Shown piece after piece: positions 35,201 through 44,265 of a stretch of DNA of 64,000 bases (position 1 is its first letter; every line of letters begins with the position of its first letter). Under the pieces are notes generated by a model. That model was not told the DNA's origin, did not search any database, and saw nothing but the letters and a program-made list of their open reading frames with translations. The stretch lies in assembly GCA_017983845.1 (NCBI GenBank), contig JAGOAO010000001.1, forward strand, positions 134,136-198,135, written 5' to 3'. The translations under genes were made by a program, and so were the position numbers. The DNA comes from Sediminibacterium sp. Lineage in GTDB: Bacteria > Bacteroidota > Bacteroidia > Chitinophagales > Chitinophagaceae.

Positions 35201-35605
35201 ATGGATTATAAGGTAGACCATATTGGCATTGCAGTGAATAGCTTAAAAACAAGTATCCCATTATACGAGCGCCTTCTTGGTAGCAATTGTTATAAAACCG
35301 AACAAGTGTCTGGGGAGCAGGTAGAAACCGCGTTTTTTTTACAAAACGGGGCTAAAATCGAATTGCTAGAAAGCATCGATCCCAATGGCGTGATTGCTAA
35401 ATTTATTGCCAAAAAAGGAGAAGGACTCCACCATATTGCATTTGAAGTGCCTGATATTCAGGCCGAAATGGAAAGATTGAAAAAAGAAGGATTTACCTTG
35501 TTAAATGAAACGCCAAAATCGGGCGCGGATAATAAATGGGTTTGTTTTGTGCATCCCAAGGACACAAATGGCGTGCTGATTGAATTGTGTCAGTCAAAAT
35601 TATAA
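35201..35605 (+). CDS. mce: methylmalonyl-CoA epimerase (VOC family)
   Basis: Interconverts the (R) and (S) forms of methylmalonyl-CoA in propionate metabolism. The 134 residues form two VOC modules, with metal ligands suggested by His7 in KVDHIGIAV, Glu in KIELLES, His in GEGLHHIAFEV and the terminal Glu in GVLIELCQ. The length is typical. A TAGCTTTA sequence about 40 nt upstream is near the -7 consensus. The mutase genes are not in the window. It is divergent from iscS and convergent with rnc. Confidence 0.88.
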   Translation: MDYKVDHIGIAVNSLKTSIPLYERLLGSNCYKTEQVSGEQVETAFFLQNGAKIELLESIDPNGVIAKFIAKKGEGLHHIAFEVPDIQAEMERLKKEGFTLLNETPKSGADNKWVCFVHPKDTNGVLIELCQSKL

Positions 35606-35687
35606 ACTAAGTAAAAATTCACACAAGTATAGCGGACATTTGCAGAATAACTAGATCGATAACTAGCAAAATGGATCAAGTATATGA

Positions 35688-36398
35688 TTAGGTAATCTGT
35701 AAAATCTCAATGGCTTTTTGAGCTGCAACTTGGCTTGCGTCTTTCTTGGTAAACCCTTTTTGAGAGGTGATGGTTTCTCCATCTATCACAATATCTATGG
35801 TGAACAATCTTCTTCTACCTTCAATTTTTTCGTCCGCTAAAACAAAGTCAATTTGCTTGCCTTGTTTTAATGCCCAGCCTATAATTTTATTTTTAATATT
35901 GATGTCTATTTGTTCTAATTCATCCATGAACAAATACGGCTGAATCATTTTTTCGATGATCCATTTTTTTGTAAAATTATATTGCTTGTCTAGGTAAATA
36001 GCGCCCACTAAGGCTTCTAGCGTGTTACCAAAAATTTGACTGCTCTTTAAACCACCATCTAGTTTATTGAAGCGCGTCATTTTTTTTAACCCCATTTGAA
36101 TGGCTATATGATTCAGCTGTTGCCTGTTGACCATCTTGCTTCGCATCTCTGTTAAAAATCCTTCCCCTTTATATGGATACTTTTTAAACAAATATTCTGC
36201 TACAACAGAACTGATAATTGCATCGCCCAAAAACTCCATTCGCTCATTGTTCTCAGCAGGATTGTCTTTAATAGATCGATGATTCAGTGCCGTATGAAAT
36301 AGCACCATCTTTGTTGTTTGATAGCCAATTAGCATGTAAACACTTTTTTCGAATTCAGATTTCCTGAATGAAAAAATAAGATGGTATAAGCGTTTCAC
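35688..36398 (-). CDS. rnc: ribonuclease III
   Basis: Cuts double-stranded RNA in rRNA and mRNA processing. In 236 residues the catalytic signature NERMEFLGDA is at 51-60, and a second acidic site follows in GNTLEALVGAIYLD. The C-terminal double-stranded-RNA-binding domain starts near 165 and ends KKDASQVAAQKAIEILQ. The start is a GTG at 36396-36398; a later ATG at codon 22 would also leave the catalytic domain intact. It lies 11 bp after fabF in the conserved order acpP - fabF - rnc. Confidence 0.95.
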   Translation of the reverse strand: MKRLYHLIFSFRKSEFEKSVYMLIGYQTTKMVLFHTALNHRSIKDNPAENNERMEFLGDAIISSVVAEYLFKKYPYKGEGFLTEMRSKMVNRQQLNHIAIQMGLKKMTRFNKLDGGLKSSQIFGNTLEALVGAIYLDKQYNFTKKWIIEKMIQPYLFMDELEQIDINIKNKIIGWALKQGKQIDFVLADEKIEGRRRLFTIDIVIDGETITSQKGFTKKDASQVAAQKAIEILQIT

Positions 36399-36409
36399 TT
36401 TGGGGTTTG

Positions 36410-37663
36410 TTAAGCTTTGTATTTCTTAACAATCACACAAGCATTGTGGCCACCGAATCCAAAAGTATTACTCAAAGCAGCATTCACAGTGCGTTTTACT
36501 GCTTTGTTGAAAGTGAAGTTTAAACGTGGATCTAAATCTGGATCGTCTGTAAAGTGGTTAATGGTTGGCGGGATGATGTCGTGTATCACAGTTTGAATAC
36601 AAGCGATTGCTTCAATCACACCGGCTGCACCCAAGCAATGACCTGTCATTGACTTAGTGGAGCTAATATTTAAATTGTACGCATGTTCTCCAAACACTTC
36701 GGTGATTGCTTTAGCTTCTGCAATATCACCCAATGGTGTAGAAGTACCATGTGTATTGATATAATCAATTTCATTTGCCTGCATGCCCGCATCTCTCAAC
36801 GCAGCATTCATGACATTCTTTGCACCCAAACCTTCTGGATGCGGCGCTGTTAAGTGGTAGGCATCTGCTGTTGCTCCGCCACCAACTACTTCGCAATATA
36901 TTTTTGCACCACGACGAATCGCGTGCTCTAATTCTTCTAAAACCAACACCCCACTCGCTTCACCCATGATAAAACCATCGCGGTCTTTATCATAAGGACG
37001 GCTTGCTGTTTTTGGATCATCGTTGCGCTCACTCATGGCTTTCATCGCGTTGAATCCACCCATACCTGCCACACCGATTACTGCTTCTGATCCACCAGTA
37101 ATGATAATGTCCGCCTTGCCTAATTTTAAATTATCCATTGCAGAGATAATGGCGTTTGTACTAGAAGCACAAGCACTTACCACCGCATAGTTTGGACCTC
37201 TAAACCCATGCTTCATGGAGATTTGACCAGCTGCAATGTCCAAGATCATTTTAGGAATAAAGAAAGGATTGAATCTTGGTGTACCATCTCCATTCACAAA
37301 ATTCGTTACCTCTTCTGTGAAAGTGGTTAAGCCACCAATACCACTTGCGAAAATGACACCCACTCTATCGTGGTCTACATTTTCTTTAGTAATACCTGCA
37401 TCTAATACCGCCTGGTCACTTGCTACCAAAGCAATCTGCGCAAAGCGATCTAGCTTTCTAGCTTCTTTGCGATCCATGAATTCTGTTGGATCAAAGCCTT
37501 TAATTTCACATGCAAATTTGGTCTTAAACTTAGACGCATCAAATTGCGTAATCATGTCTGCACCAGAAACTCCATTGATAAGACTGTTCCAATAAGTTTC
37601 TACATTATTCCCTATGGGTGTAAGGGCACCGATTCCTGTAACAACAATACGTCTAGCTTGCAT
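36410..37663 (-). CDS. fabF: beta-ketoacyl-ACP synthase II
   Basis: Elongating condensing enzyme of type II fatty acid synthesis. The 417 residues have the catalytic Cys165 in VVSACASSTNA, His305 in YINTHGTSTP, Lys337 in SSTKSMTG and His342 in GHCLGAAG; the N-terminus is RRIVVTGIGALTPIG. ATG at 37661-37663. It is downstream of acpP, with 96 bp between that hold a long hairpin, and upstream of rnc. Confidence 0.97.
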   Translation of the reverse strand: MQARRIVVTGIGALTPIGNNVETYWNSLINGVSGADMITQFDASKFKTKFACEIKGFDPTEFMDRKEARKLDRFAQIALVASDQAVLDAGITKENVDHDRVGVIFASGIGGLTTFTEEVTNFVNGDGTPRFNPFFIPKMILDIAAGQISMKHGFRGPNYAVVSACASSTNAIISAMDNLKLGKADIIITGGSEAVIGVAGMGGFNAMKAMSERNDDPKTASRPYDKDRDGFIMGEASGVLVLEELEHAIRRGAKIYCEVVGGGATADAYHLTAPHPEGLGAKNVMNAALRDAGMQANEIDYINTHGTSTPLGDIAEAKAITEVFGEHAYNLNISSTKSMTGHCLGAAGVIEAIACIQTVIHDIIPPTINHFTDDPDLDPRLNFTFNKAVKRTVNAALSNTFGFGGHNACVIVKKYKA

Positions 37664-37684
37664 GTAAAATGTTTTTAAAATAAG

Positions 37685-37720
37685 AATCCGCCTTTAAAGC
37701 AAGGCTCAAAAAGGCGGATT
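37685..37720 (-). terminator. hairpin between acpP and fabF (attenuator-like)
   Basis: AATCCGCCTTT (37685-37695) and AAAGGCGGATT (37710-37720) form a perfect 11-bp stem with a 14-nt loop. On the minus strand a T-rich stretch follows. It would partly terminate or protect the acpP mRNA, in keeping with the need for much more ACP than FabF. Confidence 0.6.
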
Positions 37721-37759
37721 AAATATGCCGAAGGTTCAGCTTCTAAAATAATAAGTTTA

Positions 37760-37996
37760 TTATTTTGCGTGCTCTTCTAAATAAGCAACAGCTTGACCAA
37801 CAGTAGTAATAGTTTCTGCTTGTTCGTCTGGAATAGAAATATTGAACTCCTTTTCGAATTCCATGATTAATTCCACTGTGTCTAATGAATCCGCGCCCAA
37901 ATCATTCGTAAATGAAGCCTCGTTTGTAACTTCTGCTTCATCAACACCTAATTTGTCAACGATAATTTTTTTAACTCTAGTTGCGATGTCTGACAT
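37760..37996 (-). CDS. acpP: acyl carrier protein
   Basis: Carries acyl chains on a phosphopantetheine arm during fatty acid synthesis. The 78-residue acidic protein has the attachment Ser37 in [10 protein letters not shown] and the usual helices ([24 protein letters not shown]). The frame is open to 38023, but the ATG at 37994-37996 ([10 protein letters not shown]) is the canonical ACP start. A promoter with TATTTTTG lies 24 nt upstream. It is first of acpP - fabF - rnc. Confidence 0.97.
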   Translation of the reverse strand: MSDIATRVKKIIVDKLGVDEAEVTNEASFTNDLGADSLDTVELIMEFEKEFNISIPDEQAETITTVGQAVAYLEEHAK

Positions 37997-38020
37997 TGTA
38001 AAAAGTTTTTGTTTACGCGG

Positions 38021-38049
38021 CAAAAATATACTTTTTGTTAAAATACCAA
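38021..38049 (-). promoter_or_regulatory. promoter of acpP
   Basis: On the minus strand TTG (38047-38049), an 18-nt spacer and TATTTTTG (38021-38028) give a full Bacteroidota promoter, 24 nt before the acpP start. Confidence 0.6.
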
Positions 38050-38150
38050 TAGTTTATTTGCCTTTTTGTTTTCACATTTTGCAATCTTATGCAATAACTG
38101 CATTTTTAACGCCTTTTTAAGCCCGAATTGGCCTTAAATGCTAACAATTG

Positions 38151-38615
38151 CTAATTATTTTTGAAATAACTCCTGATCATTTGCTGGTCTTCGAAGCTGA
38201 AATTTGCTTTTGGAAGGATGAAAAAGGATTTTGGCGCAAAATAGAAATGAAAAAACAAGGGGCTTTCAAAAAATCGAGTCACTTCACTCCAAGTCCATTC
38301 TGCCCTGCCAGTCTCTGATTCTAGCCCTGCTCCAGTTTCGTTAAAACTAAAAATCCAGTCCTGTTTAAACATGTTCGTTCTTCTGTAAAACAACCAGGGC
38401 AATAGATACCAAAAGAACACCATCAACACAATCCACAATATTGAACCTAACAGGAATAATTCGGGTCTTATTTTTTTGTAAAACAACAATACTGCTGTAA
38501 CAATCGCATAGGCATTGACAAATAGCATTAATCCCTTGATTTCCGACTGCTTGATAAAGTGGTACCTAAGCCCCTGAATGACTTGATTTTTTTGGTATTG
38601 AATGGATATGGACAT
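38151..38615 (-). CDS. YcxB-like membrane protein of unknown function
   Basis: A 154-residue protein with two adjacent membrane helices (about 28-47 and 51-73). A cytoplasmic C-terminal domain follows: FSFNETGAGLESETGRAEWT, WSEVTRFFESPLFFHFYFAP, KSFFILPKANFSFEDQQ. This last pattern is that of the YcxB-like domain, whose function is unknown. ATG at 38613-38615. It is transcribed alone from a TATCTTTG box 23 nt upstream; acpP is downstream. Confidence 0.8.
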   Translation of the reverse strand: MSISIQYQKNQVIQGLRYHFIKQSEIKGLMLFVNAYAIVTAVLLFYKKIRPELFLLGSILWIVLMVFFWYLLPWLFYRRTNMFKQDWIFSFNETGAGLESETGRAEWTWSEVTRFFESPLFFHFYFAPKSFFILPKANFSFEDQQMIRSYFKNN

Positions 38616-38638
38616 ATGCTAAATGTGAAGATTGACCG

Positions 38639-38666
38639 CAAAGATACAAAGCGCAAAGGTTTGCGC
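38639..38666 (-). promoter_or_regulatory. -7 box and adjoining inverted repeat before the YcxB-like gene
   Basis: TATCTTTG (38639-38646, minus strand) is an exact -7 match. Just upstream of it, between the -7 and -33 positions, GCGCAAA-GG-TTTGCGC (38651-38666) is a perfect 7-bp inverted repeat. Its place suggests an operator, though no regulator is linked. Confidence 0.4.
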
Positions 38667-38767
38667 TAAAAAAATAGCTTTAAAATGTTGAATTATGCCT
38701 CCACATTATTTAGGAAAAATAACAAAATGCCTATATTTAGAGAACGCATTGCTTAAACACCATACCT

Positions 38768-40105
38768 ATGTCTTTTAAACCAAGGTTATCCTTTTCACAG
38801 ATCATCAACATGAATGTTGGATTTTTTGGCATTCAATACAGTTTTGGATTACAACAATCCGCCGTAAACCCAATTTATGATATGTTAGGGGCAAGTCCAG
38901 ACCAGATCCCCATGCTCAATTTAGCAGGCCCAATGACAGGTTTACTCATTCAACCCATTATTGGAGCAATGAGTGATAAAACTTGGTCGCCTAGATTTGG
39001 AAGACGTAAGCCCTACTTTTTAATTGGTGCATTACTTTGTAGTATCTGTTTATTTTTATACCCTTTTAGTAGTGCCTTGTGGATGGCCGTTGGTTTATTA
39101 TGGGTACTAGATGCGGCAAATAACACTGCGATGGAACCTTATCGTGCATTCATTGCAGACAAATTGCCAAGTGAGCAACACGCTTCAGGGTTTTTAACAC
39201 AAAGTTTTTTTACCGGACTTGGTATCACTTTAGCGAATATTTCTTTGTATTTCTTTAGAGAGCATATTCCAGGCAGTTTTGGCAGCTTACCTTATTGGGT
39301 ATATGCAAGTTTCTTTTTAGGAAGTGTCTGTTCTATTGCAACAGTAGGATGGTCTGTTTTTAAAACGCCTGAGATTCCTCCAACAGAGGAAGAGCTTGCA
39401 GCTTTGAAAGCAGAAAAAATAAATATTTTCACTCCGTTTAAAGAAATTGGTGCGGCCATTGGAGATATGCCTAAAGTGATGTGGCAATTGGCCTTGGTCT
39501 ACTTGTTTCAGTGGTATGCGCTTTTTTGTTATTGGCAAAATGCATCAAAAAGTATTGCAAAATCTGTTTGGAATACCACCATTTATCAAAACAATCCTGC
39601 TTATGAAGATGCTGTAGCTTGGTCTGGCTTAGTCAATGGCTGGTATAATATTGTCACCTTCTTGTCTGCCTTCTTCTTACTTTGGTTGGCAAAAAAAATA
39701 AGTCCAAAAATGATCCATGTAATTTGTTTGATCATGGCAGCTGTTGGTTTACTGGTCTTCCCGCATATCACAGACAAGAATTTATTATTTGTTCCTATGG
39801 CCGGTTTTGGTATCGCATGGGCAAGCATGATGGGGATTCCTTACTTACTTGTAGTACATAAAATTCCAAAGGAAAGATATGGTGTCTATATGGGCATTAT
39901 CAATATGATGATTGTAATACCTATGTTATTGCAGACAACCACATTTGGTTATATTTTGAAAAACTACCTTGACAATGATCCCGGCAAGGCAATTAGTTTT
40001 GCAGGTGTTTTGTTACTATTTGCTGCTTTTGCAACCTTATTGATTCAAAGTTCTGCAACGAAACAAAACGATGCATCTATGTCCATGGGCGGAGGTCATT
40101 CATAA
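38768..40105 (+). CDS. MFS transporter, SLC45-like (predicted sucrose/maltoside importer)
   Basis: Twelve-helix major facilitator protein, 445 residues. The SLC45/plant-sucrose-carrier style is seen in NVGFFGIQYSFGLQQSAVNP in helix 1, the loop GAMSDKTWSPRFGRRKPYF near 75-95, and ANNTAMEPYRAFIADKLP near 120. It is followed by a sugar kinase (24 bp) and an amylosucrase (15 bp after that) in the same direction, so the most likely substrate is sucrose (inference from context). The upstream TATATTTA is one base off the -7 consensus. Confidence 0.88.
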   Translation: MSFKPRLSFSQIINMNVGFFGIQYSFGLQQSAVNPIYDMLGASPDQIPMLNLAGPMTGLLIQPIIGAMSDKTWSPRFGRRKPYFLIGALLCSICLFLYPFSSALWMAVGLLWVLDAANNTAMEPYRAFIADKLPSEQHASGFLTQSFFTGLGITLANISLYFFREHIPGSFGSLPYWVYASFFLGSVCSIATVGWSVFKTPEIPPTEEELAALKAEKINIFTPFKEIGAAIGDMPKVMWQLALVYLFQWYALFCYWQNASKSIAKSVWNTTIYQNNPAYEDAVAWSGLVNGWYNIVTFLSAFFLLWLAKKISPKMIHVICLIMAAVGLLVFPHITDKNLLFVPMAGFGIAWASMMGIPYLLVVHKIPKERYGVYMGIINMMIVIPMLLQTTTFGYILKNYLDNDPGKAISFAGVLLLFAAFATLLIQSSATKQNDASMSMGGGHS

Positions 40106-40129
40106 ATTAAGTATTTAAATGAAATAGCA

Positions 40130-41083
40130 ATGAAAGTATTGTGTATTGGGGAAGCATTGATTGATATGATTTGTACCGACAGAGGTAGTCGCTTGGCGGA
40201 TGGTCAAAATTTTTTAAAAAAAGCAGGCGGGGCACCAGCGAATGTAGCAGCTGCAATTGCAGCACTAGGTGGCAAAGTAGATATGGCAGCCAAAGTGGGC
40301 AAAGATCCTTTTGGCCAACATTTAATCGATTTATTAAATGAGATGGGTGTGTCTACACAATGGATGATTCAAGACCCCAACTCATTCACCACTTTTGCAT
40401 TTGTATCCTTGATGGAAGATAGCGAACGTGATTTTTATTTTAACAGAGGCGCAGATGGCCAACTTTCTGTTTCAGATTTAGCTGACTTAAATTTAAATGA
40501 ATATAGTATTGTACACTTTGGTTCTGCTACTGGATTTTTACCTGGACCATTGCAAGCAACTTATTTAGATTTATTGAACAAAGCAAAAGCCGCAGGCGCG
40601 TTAATCAGTTTTGATCCCAATTATAGACATTTATTATTCCCCAATAATACAAATAGTTTCATCACGCAATCATGGCATTTTATTCAAGCTTGTGATTTCT
40701 TTAAACTAAGTGACGAAGAAGCTATGTTGATTACCGGTTTGACTTCTGTTCAAGCTGCTGCTGATGCATTGCGCGCTAAAACAAAAGCAATATTTGCCAT
40801 TACATTAGGCAAAGAAGGTACTTTATTGTCCACCAGTCAGGGGACTGAACTTATAGGCAGCATCCCGATCACACCTATTGACGCAACAGGAGCTGGTGAT
40901 GCATTTGTGGGCGCAGTGTTGTATCAATTACTAGACACTAAAGCCGCAGATCTTCCTAGTTTATCACTTGATGCTTGGCGCAAAATAATTACCAATGCAA
41001 ATAAAGCAGGTGCAAGAACCTGTGAATACATGGGCGCAATGGAAGCCTTCAAACATTTAAACAATACCATTTTCAATTCTTAA
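40130..41083 (+). CDS. PfkB-family carbohydrate kinase (predicted fructokinase)
   Basis: Phosphorylates a sugar at the expense of ATP. The 317 residues have the N-terminal LCIGEALIDMIC, the substrate-binding KAGGAPANVAAAIAALGG with the following GKDPFG, and the PfkB signature DATGAGDAFVGAVL with catalytic Asp257. Family-level evidence alone does not fix the sugar. The position between a sucrose-type transporter and an amylosucrase, which releases free fructose, points to fructokinase. Confidence 0.88.
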   Translation: MKVLCIGEALIDMICTDRGSRLADGQNFLKKAGGAPANVAAAIAALGGKVDMAAKVGKDPFGQHLIDLLNEMGVSTQWMIQDPNSFTTFAFVSLMEDSERDFYFNRGADGQLSVSDLADLNLNEYSIVHFGSATGFLPGPLQATYLDLLNKAKAAGALISFDPNYRHLLFPNNTNSFITQSWHFIQACDFFKLSDEEAMLITGLTSVQAAADALRAKTKAIFAITLGKEGTLLSTSQGTELIGSIPITPIDATGAGDAFVGAVLYQLLDTKAADLPSLSLDAWRKIITNANKAGARTCEYMGAMEAFKHLNNTIFNS

Positions 41084-41098
41084 AATTGTAACCGAACT

Positions 41099-43048
41099 GT
41101 GAACTTGACCCCATTACACCAATTTGGAACTGACTTATTAGCTACCCATAAAATTGACGCTAAGAAAAAAGATGCAAATTTTAGCCAAAGATTTTTTGCG
41201 CATTTAGATGCCATCGAAAATTTATTTGATGAAGTTTATGCTTGGCACCCAAAAAGAAACGAAGCATTTGAAGGCTTGTTAAGGACCATCATTCAACAAT
41301 ACAAAGACAGGTCGGCAGTCTTATTGAAAAAAGACCTTCAAAAAGCCAAGACAGGTCATTGGTTTTTAAGCAACGAGATTACTGGGATGAGCTTGTATGT
41401 TGATCGTTTCGCAGAAAACATCCAAGGGGTACAAAAAAAATTAGACTACTTTAAAGAATTGGGTGTGAATTTTTTACACCTCATGCCCATTTTTGAAAGC
41501 CCTGAAGGTGAGAGTGATGGCGGGTATGCAGTGTCTGATTTTAGAAAAGTAGCGAGTAGATTCGGCAGTTTAACTGATTTGAAAAATTTAATTGCCGACA
41601 TGCATACTGCAGACATGTATTTAATGTTGGACATTGTATTGAACCATACTTCTTATCATCATGAATGGGCGCAGAAAGCAAAAGCGGGCGACCCTTATTA
41701 CCAAGATTTTTTCTATTTCTATGACCATCGAGGCATTCCAGACCAATTAGATCAAACAATGCCAGAGATATTCCCTGAGTCTTCACCAGGCAGTTTTTCT
41801 TATGTCCCTGAATGCGACAAATGGGTGATGACCGTGTTTCACCAATACCAATGGGATTTAAACTATAGCAATCCAGATGTGCTGGTTGCCATGATGGACA
41901 CCATTTTATTTTATGCCAACCTAGGTGTAGATATATTACGTATTGATGCCCCTGCTTTTATTTGGAAAGAACTAGGTACGACATGCCAAAATTTGCCCAA
42001 AGCACATACCCTTCTTAGATTGATTAAACAATGTACTTTGGTTGCGAGCCCGGGCATGGCCTTGTTAGGAGAAGCCATTGTTGCTCCAAAAGAAATCATC
42101 AAATATTTTGGAACAGATGCCTATACTGCAAATGAATGTGATGTGGCTTACAATGCAACTCAGATGGCATTGCAATGGGATGCTTTGGCTACCGGCGACA
42201 CAAGAATCATGCTTACTGCACAACATGATATTTTACAAAAACCTTTTGGTTGTACTTGGATCTCTTACACAAGATGCCACGACGATATTGGATTAGGTTA
42301 CGACGATGAGATGATTGCAAGAGTTGGATTCAATCCCTACCACCATCGAACTTATTTGAAAAATTATTTTTCAGGCAACCATGATGGATCGGTTGCAGCT
42401 GGTGCTTTATTCTCAGTGAATCCAAAAACAAACGATGCCCGTATAAGTGGATCCCTTGCGTCCCTATGTGGATTAGAGAAGGCGAAAGCATGGAACAATG
42501 CTGGTGAAATTGAAAATGCTTTAAGAAAAATCATTTTAATGCAGGCACACTCGATGTTTATGGGTGGTATTCCTATGTTGTATTATGGAGACGAAATGGC
42601 ATATACCAATGATTATAGCTACTTAAACGATACTGGAAAAAGTTATGACAATCGATGGATGCACCGACCTGTGATAGATTGGAATAAAAACGAGCAGAGG
42701 CACCAAGAGGGCAGTATGGAACATCGAATTTTTAATGAAACCAAACAATTGATTCAACTTAGAAAAGGATTGCCAATTTGTAGCGACCTTAAAAATATTA
42801 CTTGGATGACGCCACATAATATCCATGTTGCAGGATTCATCCGTTCATTTGAAAACAAGAAATTATTTTGTTTATTTAACTACAAACACACCGATTCTTT
42901 TATCACTTGGTTTGCTTTTAAAGAACATGGCATAAGGCCAGCGCAATTAAAAGATCATTGGACTGGCCTTACACACAATGTTGGAAATGACAATGAATAT
43001 TTCGTGTTAGGAGGATATCAGTTTGGCATTTTGGAAGTGGTTGACTAG
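41099..43048 (+). CDS. amylosucrase (glycoside hydrolase family 13, subfamily 4-like)
   Basis: Predicted to transfer the glucosyl unit of sucrose onto an alpha-1,4-glucan, releasing fructose. The 649-residue length fits amylosucrase (about 640). Catalytic residues can be aligned: nucleophile Asp283 in GVDILRIDAPAFIWK, acid/base Glu325 in ALLGEAIVAPKEI, and Asp395 in RCHDDIGLGY. These correspond to Asp286, Glu328 and Asp393 of the Neisseria polysaccharea enzyme. The helical N-terminal domain (AIENLFDEVYAWHPKRNEAF) is present. There is no signal peptide, so it acts in the cytoplasm on imported sucrose. The start is a GTG at 41099-41101; no ATG is available before residue 98. A sucrose hydrolase or phosphorylase of the same subfamily is the alternative. 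Its stop overlaps that of the next, opposing gene. Confidence 0.9.
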   Translation: MNLTPLHQFGTDLLATHKIDAKKKDANFSQRFFAHLDAIENLFDEVYAWHPKRNEAFEGLLRTIIQQYKDRSAVLLKKDLQKAKTGHWFLSNEITGMSLYVDRFAENIQGVQKKLDYFKELGVNFLHLMPIFESPEGESDGGYAVSDFRKVASRFGSLTDLKNLIADMHTADMYLMLDIVLNHTSYHHEWAQKAKAGDPYYQDFFYFYDHRGIPDQLDQTMPEIFPESSPGSFSYVPECDKWVMTVFHQYQWDLNYSNPDVLVAMMDTILFYANLGVDILRIDAPAFIWKELGTTCQNLPKAHTLLRLIKQCTLVASPGMALLGEAIVAPKEIIKYFGTDAYTANECDVAYNATQMALQWDALATGDTRIMLTAQHDILQKPFGCTWISYTRCHDDIGLGYDDEMIARVGFNPYHHRTYLKNYFSGNHDGSVAAGALFSVNPKTNDARISGSLASLCGLEKAKAWNNAGEIENALRKIILMQAHSMFMGGIPMLYYGDEMAYTNDYSYLNDTGKSYDNRWMHRPVIDWNKNEQRHQEGSMEHRIFNETKQLIQLRKGLPICSDLKNITWMTPHNIHVAGFIRSFENKKLFCLFNYKHTDSFITWFAFKEHGIRPAQLKDHWTGLTHNVGNDNEYFVLGGYQFGILEVVD

Positions 43049-44139
43049 AACTTGTAACTCATCCCTACATTGATACTATAGTCCGCAAATGCAGCGTCTC
43101 CTCTAGCAAATACGCCGGTATCATTGGTCCTTAAAATATCGGCATAACTTTGTGGTCTTTCGCGTCTTAATACAATTGGGGTGTACAAAAAGAAATTATA
43201 CTTTTTATGCATCAACGTCACACCCGGTTCAGCAGATAAAACATTACCTGGCCTTCTGAATCCAGTGCTTTTACCAATCAAGTCAAATGTGGGTACACAC
43301 TCATACCTTAAGCCCAAAGAATAGGCCCAAGCTTGATTGCTATAATTTAAACCAGATCTAACCATATACTGATCTGCCACGCTCATCACATTCGAAGTAT
43401 ATTTTATTGCAGTTGCTGATGCCATGCCTCTTCTTGTGGTACTCACGCCGTTATTGTCTCTTGGATTCAATAAATAAAATGCATTTGCATAAGCACTCCA
43501 AGCGGTATTGATTTGTCTAAATCCATTTAATTCAACGCTAACCCCTAAGCCACCATCGCCAGGCTGAATGGATTGATCTACATAACCAATACGTTTTGCA
43601 GTGGGCGTATATTGAAAATCGTCCTGTGCTTTGTAATTTCCTGTAGGTAACTTGATACCTAAACCAGCCATTAGATTTCCTTTCTTATTTGCATCAGGTG
43701 CAATCAACCATCTATATGCAGAAAGACGTATATCCCCTAAGCCCCTTGCAGCTGTTGCAAATCGATAAGGACTTGTATTGCCTAAATGCTCGTACTTAGA
43801 AGTACGTTCATAATTCACCAATGGAATACTTACGCCAACCATCCATTTTTCATTTAGTATTCTTGTTAAGGAAAAATCCATTGCACTGCTGTAGTTGATT
43901 ACTTCAGAGCCTTCTTCTACTCTATATTTTTGTTCGTCCGTACCATTGAAATGTTTATAAGATTTAAAATACCTGTAATTGACATTCAAGGTCCAGTTTG
44001 AACTATCTGCTTGATGCATCCCTGCATGTTCCATGGTACATAAGCCACCAACAGTTCTAATGGCCACGCAACCTTGCGCGAATGAATAATGGATAAAGCC
44101 AAGGCATAGGAATGCCATTATGAAGATTGATTTTTTCAT
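43045..44139 (-). CDS. outer-membrane beta-barrel protein of unknown function
   Basis: A 364-residue protein with a signal peptide (MKKSIFIMAFLCLGFIHYSFA, cut before QG). It then shows many alternating amphipathic strands and ends in phenylalanine (SINVGMSYKF), as outer-membrane barrels do. Strands such as WTLNVNYRYFKSYKHF, WMVGVSIPLVNYE and AWAYSLGLRYECVP resemble the transporter/MetA-like barrel group of Bacteroidota. Four cysteines are near the mature N-terminus (GCVAIRTVGGLC). Cargo unknown. It lies 126 bp downstream of the haloperoxidase-like gene on the same strand, a pairing that suggests linked roles but proves none. Confidence 0.75.
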   Translation of the reverse strand: MKKSIFIMAFLCLGFIHYSFAQGCVAIRTVGGLCTMEHAGMHQADSSNWTLNVNYRYFKSYKHFNGTDEQKYRVEEGSEVINYSSAMDFSLTRILNEKWMVGVSIPLVNYERTSKYEHLGNTSPYRFATAARGLGDIRLSAYRWLIAPDANKKGNLMAGLGIKLPTGNYKAQDDFQYTPTAKRIGYVDQSIQPGDGGLGVSVELNGFRQINTAWSAYANAFYLLNPRDNNGVSTTRRGMASATAIKYTSNVMSVADQYMVRSGLNYSNQAWAYSLGLRYECVPTFDLIGKSTGFRRPGNVLSAEPGVTLMHKKYNFFLYTPIVLRRERPQSYADILRTNDTGVFARGDAAFADYSINVGMSYKF

Positions 44140-44265
44140 GAGTTTTTTTATTTAAATAACAGTAAACTGTATCGCTTTGCAGGCATCTGTGTGGAATGTA
44201 ACTGCAAAACACAGGCATGACAACCTTTTTAAGGGTTGACTTTGATAAAATAAACTTGAGGAACC

